Assembly (NCBI GenBank): GCA_035578155.1
Contig: JAPWDM010000001.1
Span: forward strand, 83,489,650-83,553,649
Direction: 5' to 3'
DNA length: 64,000 nt
Origin: Brachynemurus nebulosus
Taxonomy: Eukaryota; Arthropoda; Insecta; Neuroptera; Myrmeleontidae
In this document: positions 10,680-49,432 of the stretch, piece by piece
Numbering within the stretch: position 1 is the first letter of the stretch
Layout: every line of letters begins with the position of its first letter
Made by a program: the position numbers and the translations under genes
Notes under the pieces: generated by a model
The model's input: the letters and a program-made list of their open reading frames with translations, nothing else
Told to the model about the DNA's origin: nothing
Databases searched by the model: none

Positions 10680-10877
10680 TGTTGTAACTTCTACTGCTGC
10701 TGATTATAATTCGTGAATTATACACGGGTAAATTAGGTTTATGAGACAAACACATATTTAAACCCATACAGAATATCATACGCGTTGGTTTTTAAGATGG
10801 TAGTTCATGAATGAATGTTCGAATATACTGACAACTTAAAATAAAAATATATGAATTTTATATCAGGGCTGCCAACA
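10680..10877 (-). repeat. 3' LTR of the deleted Ty3/gypsy element
   Basis: This 198-base LTR has ends TGTTG...CAACA. It lacks a segment of about 26 bases that the other LTR carries after AAACCCA. Confidence 0.88.
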
Positions 10878-10889
10878 TCTTCCCTTTTT

Positions 10890-11228
10890 TTAAATAATGT
10901 AGTCCTCCAAGTAAGCAGGTCGTCTGATTGGTCTTTTTGTCTCGGCGTGTCTTGTTGGCAACACCGAAGATACAGGAATCCCTTCTTGACAATTTGAAGA
11001 TAGGGATGGAACGTAAGGGATGGGTGTCGATGCTTCCAACTCACTTGACGTGGAACATTCGCGCTGCTCCCGGTCGATGTCGAAACAATCCAAGAATATA
11101 TCAAGCGACAACTGCTGCGATTGCGATGGGACCGTCGACGTACAACGCTCTCGTAATTGGTTCGCATGTGATCGGATAAGTTTTTTCTTTTGTCCGTCAT
11201 ATTCAATTAAAACATTGGGTAGGTTCAA
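10890..11228 (-). pseudogene. Gypsy-type pol C-terminal tail
   Basis: Minus-strand reading LPNVLIEYDGQKKKLIRSHA and NQLRER is the typical end of integrase polyproteins of K02A2.6-like gypsy elements. It is separated from the rest of integrase by the inserted block at about 11240-11865. The two overlapping frames here indicate frame damage near the 3' end. Confidence 0.75.
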
Positions 11229-11239
11229 AAATGTAAACT

Positions 11240-11865
11240 TTACCGCATCGATGCAGCATCATGACCTTTCTGATGCGTCTAATACTGCATGATGCGATGC
11301 TGATGCTCTCTTGAAATTTGATGCATATTGGATGTTTTTGAACGGGATATTAGCATCATTTAACCTCTGATTTGACTATAGATAATATAGCATGATTAGA
11401 CTATAGATAATATAGCAATACAGTCCTTGTAATATTATCTTTGAATTTCAACTTGAATTTACTTGAAATTGAAAATTGAAAAAATTGAAATTATTTGAAT
11501 AAAAAATATTTCATATTTTGAATGCAAGATGTATTCAGATAGTTTAAACAATTTTAATGAGAGGTAAATAAATTCATCTTTTTCAACATTTAGTTTTTCG
11601 GAATTATTCCTATAACCGTTATGGTCATAGGACCATTGGCATCATCTTTTATTCACATTACCATAGCTACGACAGCCACCTATATTTTAAATGTAAGTAG
11701 CTGTGATATTACATTATGTGCATGACACGCATCACCAAATTTCTTGATGCATTGTTTTGACGCATCAAATGCAAAAATGAATTTTTGATTTTTCGTTGTG
11801 AGGCGTCTGATGCGTTTTTGAAGTTTTGACTCTGCCTCATGCAAGCAGTGATGCATTTTTGAAGT
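11240..11865. mobile_element. Insertion rich in GATGC/GCATC motifs inside the gypsy integrase
   Basis: The integrase reading breaks off at GNVNYN (about 11890) and resumes at about 11235. The 620 bases between are non-coding and carry many copies of TGATGC/GCATCA near both ends. The flanks share TTTAC (about 11241 and 11866), a possible short target duplication. The two ends do not form a clear inverted repeat, so the element class is not assigned. Confidence 0.55.
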
Positions 11866-11894
11866 TAGCCATTGTAGTTTACATTACCAATTCT

Positions 11895-12996
11895 TTCGAT
11901 TATTTCTCCAGCGTTCCACTCGAATTTGTTATTTTTAAATACTTTTGCGTACACCAGGTCTCCTGGCTTGTACGACCGATGTCATGCGCCGTGATGTCTA
12001 TTGAACTGACGATTCTGTTTTTCATTTACCAGTGTCGGCTTTTTACTTGCTTCAGTTGGTTTAATGAGGTCTAAAGTTGTGTGAATTTTGCTGCCCAGAA
12101 ATAGCTCCGCAGGAGATAACCCACCTGGTGAAAAACGATTTGGTGTAGACTTATAAGATTGTAAGAATATTTCCAAGTTGTCCTTGTCTACACTTTTTCC
12201 CTCTGCTTTTCCCTCAGTTTTTTTAACGTTCGCTTCATAGTATCAACAAACCGTTCAACTTGACCGTTGGACTGGAGGTGATATGGACCTGTTAAAATGT
12301 GTGTTATACCTCGAGCCTTAAGAAAGCTTTAAATCTCGCGCTTGTAAATTGTGCCCCATTATCACTTATTAACAATTTACAATTTCCATATCTAGAAAAT
12401 ACTGACGTTAATTTTTCTATCACGTCCGATGTGGTAATGTTCGAAAACTGGAAAATCTCTGGCCATTTTGAATATGCGTCGACCACTAGAAAATAGTATG
12501 ATCCCGCCAGTGGACCGGCAATATCAATGTATACCCTTTCCATTGGGCTAGTAGCCAGATTCCATGAAGATAAAGTTGTTTTGACAGGCGATTTTGTCAC
12601 TGATGCACAACTTTGACAGTTTTTTACAAATGCAACGATATCTGTGTCTATGTTTGGCCAATATACCTTACTTCTAGCGAGTGATTTCATGCGACTGATT
12701 CCTAGATGTCCTACATGAAGTTGACGAAGAACACGTTGTTTAAATTGTGATGGAACAGCTACACGATCGCCAAACATAATGATATCATTAACAACGTATA
12801 GGCTTTCTTTCCTATTGAAAAAATGTTTTAATTGAAAATGTGCTGAATCCTCATTGATTGTAGATGGCCAGCCTTGTTTAATGTATTTAATTACTGTTTG
12901 ATGAAGTTGACTATTCTTTGTTGCTTCTTGGATCATTTTTGATGTAACCGGTAACGAATCAATTGCTTCTTGAGACAGACTGAATGTCGTTTTCAA
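11895..12996 (-). pseudogene. Gypsy-type integrase, frame-damaged
   Basis: The frame from 12996 to 12304 encodes the zinc-binding H-H-C-C domain (HVGHLGISRMKSLA ... NCQSC) and the first two catalytic aspartates (VYIDIAGPLAGSYYF and LLISDNGAQFTS). It closes at 12304. In a shifted frame directly downstream the third catalytic position appears (QSNGQVERFVD), followed by the C-terminal region (NRFSPGGLSPAELFLGSKIH, ending 11982). At least one frameshift and one stop are therefore present. The family catalyses insertion of the reverse-transcribed DNA. Confidence 0.9.
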
Positions 12997-13254
12997 TGTG
13001 AGTACAGGCAGTTGTTTGCTAGTGATTCAATAGTGAATTCAATTCCCACTTTTGAAGAATACTGACTTGATGATTCTGTTGATGTTCCAATATTGGCTGC
13101 TTTCGTAAGTAAATCTATAGTTTTTGTTGTACAGCAAGTAAAGTAACAATTTTCTCTATTTCCGTCATATTTTTTTGATTGGAAGAGAAAAAAAAATACC
13201 ACGCCGTCACTTAACCTCTGATGCACGATAATTTCCAATAATCCTCGTCGCCAC
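12997..13254 (-). other. Leader of the gypsy element and deletion junction
   Basis: Between the 5' LTR and integrase there are only about 260 bases. They start with the primer-binding-like TGGCGACGAGG on the minus strand. An open frame here (81 codons) has no recognisable Gag or Pol motif. The junction of the large internal deletion must lie in or near this stretch. Confidence 0.6.
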
Positions 13255-13475
13255 TGTTGTAACTTCTACTGCTGCTGATTACAATTCGTGAATTATACAC
13301 GGGTTAATTAGGTTTATGAAACAAACACATATTTAAACCCAAAATATAATAATTTATTTAACTAAAACATACAGAATATCATACGCGTTGGTTTTTAAGA
13401 TGGTGGTTCATGAATGAATGTTCGAATATACTGACAAAATAAAAATATATGAATTTTATATCAGGGCTGCCAACA
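13255..13475 (-). repeat. 5' LTR of the deleted Ty3/gypsy element
   Basis: This 221-base LTR matches 10680-10877 apart from indels, and is followed by the target duplication CATAC. Confidence 0.88.
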
Positions 13476-13480
13476 CATAC

Positions 13481-14026
13481 ATAGTTTATTGTCAAGTAAT
13501 AGCCTTCGGAATACATCGTATGTGATCGTATACATACCTTCACCCTTCTCTCAAGAACATAGAAAGTAAGACAGGAATATACAAATATCTCAAAAGTAAG
13601 GCAAAAGAACTTCAAAACAAGTGTAATGTGCTTAAAAGTAAGAGCAAGCCACTTTGGCTAACACCGATACGAATGCGCCCTTTATTTGCGCAGGTGGAGT
13701 GGGTAAAATAAATCAACTCACTGGCCTATGGTTCATAAGACACATGTATTTGACAGATGTCGACCTTACCTTCAAAATGACTTAGACTAACCCATTTTAA
13801 AATGCGTTTCTGTGCATCTCTCAGTTCATTTTCTTTCGGGTATATTACAAATACATTAAGAAATTGAAGCAAAAAAATTGACTGTGATTACTTTAATGGC
13901 GATCAAACCATTAATTTAATGGTTTATCTAGTATTTATAAACAAGTCTCCGTGGTTACAAGTTGAGTTTAATAAAATGGAGTCAAACTTCACAATTTAAT
14001 GCCTGTGGTATCTCTAGGAAACATAT
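13481..14026. other. Intergenic stretch, nothing recognised
   Basis: No gene, terminal repeats or recognisable RNA were seen. Confidence 0.5.
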
Positions 14027-14034
14027 GTTAATAT

Positions 14035-14506
14035 TATGGAGGGTGGATATAAGGAGGACCATCTCTGTATCAAAAAGTGTCCATAGAAAGTAAATAGTGG
14101 CAGCACTACTGTAGCAAAGGGTAAAATTAGAGAAGTAAACAAGGAAAGAAAAACATCCGCGTTGTTACGTAATTATTGTTTTTTTATTATAATTGTTACA
14201 TATAATTGTTTTATTATTTTAAAAATTTTTATAAAACTCAACACAATAAAATTACTAACAGACATTAAAAGTTCACGTAATTATGAATCACTTTCAACGT
14301 GTTTCACAGCGATTTTTTTGTAGGTTATTAAACAGCACACTTCACTGTGTAGACAACTGCAAAGTTCATTTCATACTCTTTTGCTAGTCTAGCGCTATTC
14401 TGGCGAGTTTTTGAACTGTTACTTAGTACTTAAAACGGGAAAATTTTTGAACTGTTTTTCTATTGTTTTTCGTACAAGATAGTCCTCCTTATATCTACCC
14501 TCCATA
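14035..14506. mobile_element. Non-autonomous DNA transposon, 8-bp target duplication (hAT-like)
   Basis: The ends TATGGAGGGTGGATATAAGG and CCTTATATCTACCCTCCATA are inverted repeats of over 20 bases with one mismatch. GTTAATAT flanks both sides (14027-14034 and 14507-14514). There is no transposase. An 8-bp duplication is the hAT signature, although the termini are not the usual CAG type, so the superfamily is inferred. Confidence 0.85.
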
Positions 14507-14514
14507 GTTAATAT

Positions 14515-14940
14515 GTTCGATTCAGTACTCAGTGTTTCGATAAAAACAAGAGTTTCTTTAATAAAAAAAATATGTAAATGGAATCAAAAAAATCTAGTAG
14601 GTGGCTGTCAAGTAACTTTGATTTTTATGTGGTGGTTGAAAGTTCAGTTGAAGGTATCTTTTAAATCTTCAGTCTTCAAAAATTCAAAATTCTTTTTTAA
14701 AAAAATAATATTGTTATTAATATGGTATTTGATGTGCCAAAAAAAATATACTCGTACAGTTTATGATTTAAACGTTAATCGTAAACGTGATAATTTAAAT
14801 CGTTTTGATCATTTCATTTTAGTTTTTACATTTAAATTTCCCGACACCGCAGCAGTAGAAATCTTTGTTATCAGAGTCATCGGCTTATGCAAACAAAAAT
14901 TTTTAATTTTGTAAAAATACCGAAATTATAATTTATCATT

Positions 14941-15014
<74 letters not shown>

Positions 15015-15221
15015 GGTCTCTTTTGTAAAAAGATTAAAATATATCAACTGTTATAATTTCCTTTTCCGATAACTGAATTTGATATGAATATACACAAACA
15101 TATTTAAAATAATAAAAGATTACTTTCAAATGTAAATATATTTTATATTATAGCAATTACGTTTAATAATAATATTAATAATTAAAAATCTTGTAACACA
15201 GTATGTTATTTTAAAAATATC
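14515..15221. other. AT-rich intergenic stretch with an (AT)n tract at 14946-15011
   Basis: Apart from the dinucleotide tract, I see no element ends. The plus-strand open frame at 14513-14914 begins in the target duplication of the neighbouring MITE, has no family resemblance and is judged non-coding. Confidence 0.5.
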
Positions 15222-15225
15222 TTAA

Positions 15226-15948
15226 GGAGTGACACCTACGTTTTTTTTTTTTCAAATTGTCTTAAAATACAGTTTAGTGTCCTAGAAATGAAGTACAAAA
15301 ATTTTTGTATCCCTAGAATCATAAACTAACAGCAAATATCCTTTAGATAGAAATCCTTTTCACTGTAAATCAGCAGGAGTTCCGAAAAAGTGTGTCGTCG
15401 GAAATGATCTGGACATTAAAAGAGCCGCGAGTCTAAAAAGTTTGGGAACCCCTGAGTTTAAGAATATAAACATCCAGAATTTTAAACGCATTTTCTTCGA
15501 AACAGCATTTTTAATACTCGCTAGCAGTTTTACCCTCAACAATTTTTAATAATCCGACACTAAAAACTATCTTTGGAGGTACATAAGATTTTTTCTTTGA
15601 TAAGTTACACTATTTTACATAAGTTACACTATTTTTTCAAAAATTAATATTTTACGACTACTTAACGACTACTTTCCAAGTTATTGATGTTAAAATTGGT
15701 GTTTTTATTCTAAGCTAAAAATTATGAGGTGTATAAACTGCTAGCCGTTTGCTGCCTTGTCGAAAACACTGATTCCTTTTTCTAGTTGACGCTTGGCTAT
15801 TTTTAATATTTTTTAAATAAAAAAAATTCTCCTTTTTTTAATATGGATAATAAAACTATAAAAAAAATTTAAAAACTCCACTGAAAAAGATCCAACAAAT
15901 TTTCAAACTTAAGAGGTCATTTCTGATCAGCTACAGAGGTGTTACTCC
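15226..15948. mobile_element. piggyBac-like MITE abutting the DDX42 stop codon
   Basis: TTAA flanks both sides (15222-15225 and 15949-15952), the piggyBac target. The termini GGAGTGACACCTACG and the reverse of AGAGGTGTTACTCC are imperfect inverted repeats. No transposase is seen. The right edge is 15 bases beyond the DDX42 stop codon. A minus-strand AATAAA (15709-15704) inside it is a candidate DDX42 poly(A) signal. Confidence 0.7.
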
Positions 15949-15963
15949 TTAAATAAACGTGTA

Positions 15964-42412
<26,449 letters not shown>

Positions 42413-42887
42413 AATTTTTTTTTACTGTTATTAAAGATGTGATTTAAGAAAATTAATTTTAAAAAAAAGTAACGAATAAATAAATACGTAATTAATTAAA
42501 TTTAATATAAATATTAATATTAATATATATTTATAATTCTTTTTTATATTTTATTGACATAATGACATTAATATGTTGTTTAGGTTACAGTTGTTATTTT
42601 GATGTCGTGACATGTCAGCCATTTTCTCTCCAAAACACAGCGGGAACCTTCAAAATTAATTATCACATGTTTGAGTAAATAAGTACATTTTTGAGTACAT
42701 AATTATTGTTAATAAGTTATAAATTAATTAAAAATTAAAAAGTTTTAATTTAGTTATTCTTTATAGGTTAAACTAAATGATTTTTGTTAAATATTTAATT
42801 TGTTTTCAATTTATTTTAGCTAACTTTGGACTAATGCCGGAACCAATCAGCGTTCAGCACACATGTAACGGCCGTCACCAGAATGGA
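42413..42887. other. Upstream region of DDX42
   Basis: It must hold the DDX42 promoter and 5' UTR. It is AT-rich around 42420-42560, with a more mixed patch at 42600-42650. No TATA box can be assigned with confidence. Confidence 0.4.
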
Positions 42888-45800
42888 GCATCATAAGATG
42901 GAGATCTTACTTTATATGAGAGGAATTGACAAAATTAGTCAGGAAAATGGTACATATAAGACTTTCTTTTTTTACCACTCGCGGCGTTAATAATGCTCGA
43001 ATACTGATGTGAATATAGCGAATATAGTAACATAAAACGTATGGAGATTAGACAAGGAAACGAAACTCAATGTATTCAAAAAAGTGACCAAATCAAAGCT
43101 GGCACTCGTGTTCGTCGGATACGAAAGCGGTACAGTACTTATTCTCAAATGGAACACTCTCAAATGGAAACGCGAGCTTCTATATTATCTTTGTTAGCTT
43201 TTGAACAGAATCTTCTGGAATCTTTTTCAATGTTCAACTCAGTTATAAAGTGGGTTTTTCGATCGTTTTTAAAATAGACTTAACAATTTTTATTTTGCGT
43301 CGCATCATTTATATTGTATATTATATAATTCGCTGACATCACTATGTAAAATCGGAGTCAGTACCATTGGATATTCGCCATATAAAGTAATTTAAACTAT
43401 AAGAGTTTATTTCATACATATGTAATTTCTATGTACACGTACTGTATTACAACTCTAAGAAAAAAGTAAAGGTAATAAAATTTTGAAAAAAAATATGATT
43501 GGTTAAAAAAGATGACAAAGATAAAAAAGCAGCTTGTACAGTGACAATTTAATTTACTTATCTCTCTCACACAAAAATGTGACAAACTAGGTCGGATTTA
43601 CATAGCTAAAAAAAACTTCATAATTCAAAAAGTTAAATGAATGAATATAATTTTTAAAACTATTGATTTAGATTATAATTTAACATTTCTAAATCGTATT
43701 TTGTATTGCCATATTGCTATTTTGAATTGAAAAGTAATATTTTTATGAATGTTGCTGCAAGAGGGCAGTTTCGTACTGAAAATAATTTATTTCATTTTTT
43801 GCTATAGTGTAAATCCAACTTGTAAAATTTTATTACGTTTACTTTTTTCTTAGAGTTGTAGGATAGTACTATCTGCTACATAATACACAAAAAAGATAAA
43901 AAATAGTGTTCTTATTCTTTTCATTCAAAAAACTTGACATATTTATTGTATAGTATGATGTTTATTATTATTAGTAACATAAACATGATATGAGTTGTGA
44001 TTTATTTATTGTTTTATTTATTCAACTTTAATGTTTATTTAATATTAACACTATGAGGCCCGAGCACTTTCACAGCAAATTTCCCCAGAAGCCGAAAATA
44101 TTTTTAAGCAAATTTTATGTAAACAAGTACATAAAATGATTCCACAAAACACTAAAGGATTCAACATGAATGTGTTACTTATGCAGGTCAAAAGATGAGT
44201 AACACACATATATATGTACGAGCATACAACACACACATACATAAGTACATATGTGGATAAAAATATTATTGTATAAACAAGCCTAGATATTTTGATGATA
44301 AAACATATTATGTATATTTATATGTACAAAAAATGAAAAGTGTCCGGTACGTAGTACATAATAAATTATTTTTATAAGAATACATAATATAAAATCTTTT
44401 TTATAAATATTTTTAAGTGTTTTGTTTATTATTCTAAATATTGATCGCGGTCGGCCTCTGAGGATGTTTTGTTTGGTTTCGGACGTTTCGGATGCCGAAG
44501 CCATGGGACTGAAAGTGTTAAGATACAATTTGTATGTATTAAGAGTGCGGTTACCGATAATATAGTTTATTACATGAGGTGGCTCACAGTGAGAAGACAA
44601 CACCATAAATGCATAAAACATAGTGTGTAGGATAACTGCAGACATAATATGCAATACATATCGATGTACAATCATTTTTCAACTTATTCGACCCTTATTT
44701 TGCTTAGAATATTTTTTATATTGCGATTTTATTTGTTTTTTAGCAAGTTTTGCATTTAACATGTAGAAATTAATTTATTTTTTAATATTATTTTTGAGAA
44801 TCTTATATTGTATTCCATTGGTCACACCCTGTATAGTACTGTTTGATATAAAATACACAGAGAGAGAGCCACGTTTGTTTATGTACCATATATCAGACAC
44901 AAAGTGTATTTCTTTATTATTAAATATCATCAACCGACATTGGTGATTTTCAAATGGAAACACTCACTTCCTCAGTCCCGACGTGTTTCCATTTGAGAAT
45001 AAATACTGTAGTTACATTCTGTTTTATCCGTTTTATGTTACTATATTCGTTATATTCACATCTCTATTCGAGCAGTATTAACGCCACGAGTGGTAAAAAG
45101 AGAAAATCTTATATTTACCATTTTCCTGTCCAATTTTGTCAATTCCTCTCATATAAGTTTCATCTCCTTGTCTAATCTCCGTAATAAAACGGATAAAACA
45201 GAATGTAAATACAGTACTTATTCTCAAATGGAAATAAGTCGGCACTGGGGAAGTGAGTGTTTCCATTTGAGAATCACATTATAAACAAAAATATTTTTGA
45301 TAGTCAATTAAAATTACAGTGGCACTTTTCAATTGTACAGGTAATAAATAAAAAAAAAGAATGTTTACATAAAATACGTATAAATAATATTTTGATACAC
45401 ATATGTATGTGTGTGTATGTAACTTGTGTACGTTGTTTTTATGAAAATATTTTGATCTTTTAGTCACATTGAGTGCAATATGTATACCTGCATATGCTAA
45501 AGACGAAACTGTTTGATCCGAAAGAAATCCGATACCTGTTTATAACTGAGTTGTACATTGAAAAAGATTTTAGAAGATTCTATTCAAAAGCTAGCAAAGA
45601 TAATATAGAAGCTCGCGTTTCCATTTGAGAGTGTTCCATTTGAGAATAAGTACTGTACCGCTTTCGTATCCGATGAACACGAGTGCCATCTTTGATTTAG
45701 ACACTTTTTTGAATACATTGAAAATGGAGTATTATAAGATGGAGATCTAACTCATATGAGACGAATTGAAATGTAAAGGTAAATATAAAGGCTTTCTTTT

Positions 45801-46033
45801 TTTACCACTCGCGGCGTTAATAATCTCAAAATACTGATGTGAATATAGCGAATATAGTAACATAAAACGGATAAAACAGAATGTAACTACAGTACTTATT
45901 CTCAAATAGAAACACGCCGGGACTGGGGAAGTGAGTGTTTCCATTTGAGAATCACCAATGTCGGTTGATGATATTTAATAATAAGGAAATACATAGAAAT
46001 TACATATGTATGAAATAAACTTTTATAGTATAA

Positions 46034-46789
46034 ACTAGCTGACCCGGCCACGCGTTGCTGTGGCTCAGTCGTTATAATTGATTGAATTAATTTTTTCTTA
46101 TCATTTTGATACAATCAAATCAATATTTACTAATAAAGCGGAAAATAGTTTAGCCAATTTTAAATCATATGGGATTGAGAATAGGCGCGAGAATAAAGTG
46201 CTTCGCTTCGCTCCCTAAACAGTTCAAAATTTTATAAAAGGTTAATTCCATGTAATGCTTCGCTCCGCTTACCATACGACTCGCCTATAAAGTGCTTCGC
46301 TTCGCTCGCTAAACATTTCAAAATTCTATAGAAGGTTAATTCTAGGTAATGCTTCGCTCCGCTCGTCATATGACTCGCCTATAAAGTGCTTCGCTTCGCT
46401 CGCTAAACAATTCAAAATTCTATAAAAGGTTAATTCCAGGTAATGCTTCGCTCCACTCGCTAAAGTTATTTATTTAAATAAATAGTAAAGTTTTTTATTA
46501 ATTTATGTCAGTTGTAAAAGATGTTTAAACTTTTGCCAATGCATACTTTGAAACTATGGAAACAAAAATCAATAACAAACATACGTATGTATGTATATTT
46601 TCAGATTTATGTCATATGCGTTTTTGTTATACCACGTTTTATACTGACTTCACGGAAACGCGTTCGAACGGGATAAAATGTCCGTCTCCTGGTTCTAAGC
46701 TACCTCTCCACCAATTTTTAGCCAAATCGGTTCATCCGTTCTTGAGTTATAAGTATGTAACTAACACTACTTTTTTTATATATATAGAT
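46034..46789 (+). mobile_element. Retroposon-like insertion (CTAGCTGACCCGGC ... TATATAGAT)
   Basis: It begins ACTAGCTGACCCGGCCACGC and ends AAATCGGTTCATCCGTTCTT, then TATATATATAGAT. This end pattern is widespread in insect short retroposons and LINE 3' ends, although the family is not certain. It interrupts one arm of the foldback cluster; joining 46033 to 46790 restores the match to 43385-43440. Confidence 0.7.
46195..46465. repeat. Tandem repeat with GCTTCGCTTCGCTC units
   Basis: Three diverged units of about 90 bases contain AAGTGCTTCGCTTCGCTCGC, AATTCTATAAAAGGTTAATT and AATGCTTCGCTCCGCTCG. They lie inside the retroposon-like insertion. Confidence 0.8.
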
Positions 46790-47639
46790 TACTTTATACG
46801 GCGAATATCCAATGGTACTGACTCCGATTTTACATAGTGACATCAGCGAATTATATAATATACCACGGAGGTGGGGTGGAGATGGCATACAGTTTATGTG
46901 AATATTACAGAAATGAAGCCTACACACATATTCACACACATTAACACACATGTAAAATAAAACGAGATGCAGATATTTTGTCAATGCAAACAACACACAC
47001 ACTACTAAAAAACTGACAGTAGGAGCACCAGTGCTTGGCTTCAGATCATCTAACAAAATGACTAGTCCACCTACGTCATTGTAATATACAATATAAATGA
47101 CGCGACGCAAAATAAAAATTGTTAAGTTTATTTTAAAAACGATCGAAAAACCCACTTTATAACAGAGTTGAAAATTAAAAAAGATTCCAGAAGATTCTAT
47201 TCAAAAGCTAAAAAAGATAATATAGAAGCTCGCGTTTCCATTTGAGAGTGTTCCATTTGAGAATAAGTACTGTACTTCTTTCGTATCGTACGAACACGAG
47301 TGCCATCTTTGATTTGAACTTTTTTTTTGAATACACTGAGTTTCGACTCCTTGTCTAATCTTCATCACATTGAGTTTCGTTTCCTTGTCTAATCTGCATA
47401 GTTTGTATTTTCTAAATGGAACACGCTCATTTATTCAACTTAAGCTATTAGATCTCACACCTATTTCTACTAGGTACTAAATTTTGATAAATTAAATTTC
47501 ATACAAAGTTTTTAGAATGGGATTATTAAGTAAATTCCCATGGAACAAGAGGTATATATAGTACGGTGAAGGAAAGAGGATTTTCCAAATTACTGAGCTT
47601 ACTGGATAATATTTGTGTACATCATGGACATGTGCCTGC

Positions 47640-48075
47640 TAGGGATGTGAAAAAATAATCGATTTTTATACTAATCGATTATTTTTTTCTTATAATCGAT
47701 TTTTAATAATCGATTCTCTAAATGATAACAATCGATTTTTAATAAATCAATTATATAAATTACACTCTATTATTTCCTTATTATTTAAGTTAAAAGTTAA
47801 AAGAAAAACTTGGTTTGTTTTTTTAGTTTTAAAACCAGAAGGTTGTCATTTTGGTTATTTTAACTAATCTTCACTCTACATATGTAATTGTTAATATTAA
47901 TCTGGTAGTTTTGTTATTATAGTTATAGAAAAGTATGGAATTTTTTGAATAAAATTTAAAAAAATCGAATTTTTCGCAAAAATCGATTATTTCTTCTAAA
48001 ATCGATTTTTTACAAATCGATTTATATTAAAAAAAAAAAAAATCGATTATTTAGTAATCGATTTTTTTCACTCCA
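47640..48075. mobile_element. MITE with TAGGGATG end and AATCGATT-rich interior
   Basis: TAGGGATGTGAAAAAATAAT at the left and AATCGATTTTTTTCACTCCA at the right are an imperfect inverted pair, and AATCGATT motifs fill the ends. The right terminus is damaged or cut by the neighbouring repeat, so no target duplication could be fixed. Confidence 0.6.
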
Positions 48076-48081
48076 TGTCAC

Positions 48082-48580
48082 ATGCGATCATGGAAAAAAA
48101 AACGCCGTAAGCAGCGGAGTCCCATCACGGAAATCGAATTTTTCTTTTCATCTTCGATATTGAATGTCTACAAGCGAAATGTAATTGAAAGTCCACAAGC
48201 GATTTGTCATTTTGGTGGTTTCAAAACTGATGATGAGTGTACGGTTGATCGGGGCTTTAAAAAAAGGTTTTAAGTTTTTAAGGGCTGAATCTCAGTAAAT
48301 TTCAATTTTGTGCCGATAGCAGTTAGCAGGGAAAAAGCCAACACAATTCGTACGAGGGCATTCCTACCCATGCTTATCCGCCAATTGCCTTTGTGTTTTA
48401 TTTTTAAATATTAAAAAAGGAACTTAAATAGTAAACTGGAAGGCCTTTGTGAAGATATTTTTTCTTTCCAAAAAAATCCAAAATTTCTATTTTTTAAATA
48501 ATAAAAATCCACAATTCCTAATTTATAAATAAACAGTGACTTTATAACATTTTTAAATTATTGAATATGTATGTATTTCC
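48082..48580 (-). mobile_element. 1.7-kb repeat family, copy 3, distal part
   Basis: This part runs from AAAAAAAAACGCCGTAAGCA to TATGTATGTATTT and matches the T-run end of copies 1 and 2 in reverse. It breaks at about 48580 and resumes at 52860. The open frame at 48100-48273 is the conserved short frame. Confidence 0.82.
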
Positions 48581-49432
48581 AGTGGCGACGCGTGAAATTA
48601 TTACCTGGGGAGACAATCTTTTTTTACCATATTTTTAAATAGACTTATATTCTATCTATTTTTGTTTGGAAATCTGTAGTCTTTCTTAGCCTAGTTTTTT
48701 TCTATAACAGACCTTCTGACCCAGCACTTTGATTGCAAAATAAAAATATTGAAATTTTTGACCAACCATTTGTGCTTACTGCGCCAAGAGTAAAAGATAT
48801 TGAAATTTTTATTTTGTTAATTGCGGTTAGTGTGAATTAAAGGTCTTCAAAAAATTTAAAATTTTAAAATAACTAGTTCTGAAATTAGTCAGTTTAGATA
48901 TATTATAGTTTTTAAATTAGATTCACATTTTATTATTGCTAAAAAAAAAGGAAAAAAATTAAAATTTTGATGTAACAGCCTTAAACAGATAACAAAGAAA
49001 AACAAATTAGAAATAAATACAAATTTTATTAAAAGGTTCTATCTAATGTTTAAATAATAAACAATAAAATCTCACAAAATTTCCCGAAAAATACTGCTGG
49101 CAAGCAAAGAAAACGAGAAAAATTATTTATTTCCCCAAAAATATTGTTGGCGAGCAAAAAGAATCATCAACACCCAAATTTTATTTGATTTTCAATTCCG
49201 CCTAAAAAGCGGAAAGTCGCAAACCAGAAATTTTCACCGCAAATTTTACTTCTAAACCGTCCAGTTTGCGGAAAACCGCCCAATCTGGCAGTCGTAATAA
49301 TAAAATACTCTTCAGTTGGTATGTATACGTATACATATATACGTATACATCAGTAACCAAAGGCATACGTCGCATACGTATCAGTAGCGAAGACAAAAAT
49401 CTTTCTGTTTCCCCTGACACTGCATATCGTGT
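48581..49432. other. Part of the block inserted in copy 3; nothing recognised
   Basis: AT-rich sequence with a short duplicated motif (TTCCCGAAAAATACTG, CTGGCAAGCAAAGAAAA and TTGGCGAGCAAAAAG near 49080-49165). No gene. Confidence 0.5.

Larger units (their letters stand above)
10675..13480 (-). mobile_element. Internally deleted Ty3/gypsy LTR retrotransposon with 5-bp target duplication
   Basis: Two LTRs (10680-10877 and 13255-13475) start TGTTGTAACTTC and end GCTGCCAACA. CATAC flanks both sides at 10675-10679 and 13476-13480. Transcription is on the minus strand. A primer-binding-like TGGCGACGAGGATT follows the right LTR on that strand, and a purine run (AAAAAAAGGGAAGA) precedes the left LTR. 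The internal region is only about 2.4 kb and keeps integrase but no gag, protease or reverse transcriptase, so a large piece has been lost. The LTRs differ by indels of about 26 and 5 bases, so the insertion is not recent. Confidence 0.9.
42888..47400. repeat. Multi-arm foldback repeat cluster
   Basis: 43030-43440 is repeated in reverse at 47400-46790 plus 46032-45988. 44870-45290 is repeated in reverse at 45990-45700, and 45590-45760 repeats 43070-43230 in reverse. Recurring units are TTTCCATTTGAGAAT, TACCACTCGCGGCGTTAATA, GGAGTCAGTACCATTGGATA and GGTACAGTACTTATTCTCAA. The gap in the right arm is exactly the inserted retroposon at 46034-46789. No gene is supported; several open frames are repeat by-products. 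43440-44870 is AT-rich loop sequence without recognised features. Confidence 0.8.

Noticed and set aside
14513..14914. A 133-codon plus-strand frame
   Set aside because: It begins in a MITE target duplication, is Lys/Phe/Asn-rich as expected of AT-rich noise, and has no motif.
44283..44675. A 130-codon minus-strand frame in the foldback cluster
   Set aside because: No family resemblance, no splice context, and it lies in repeat loop sequence.
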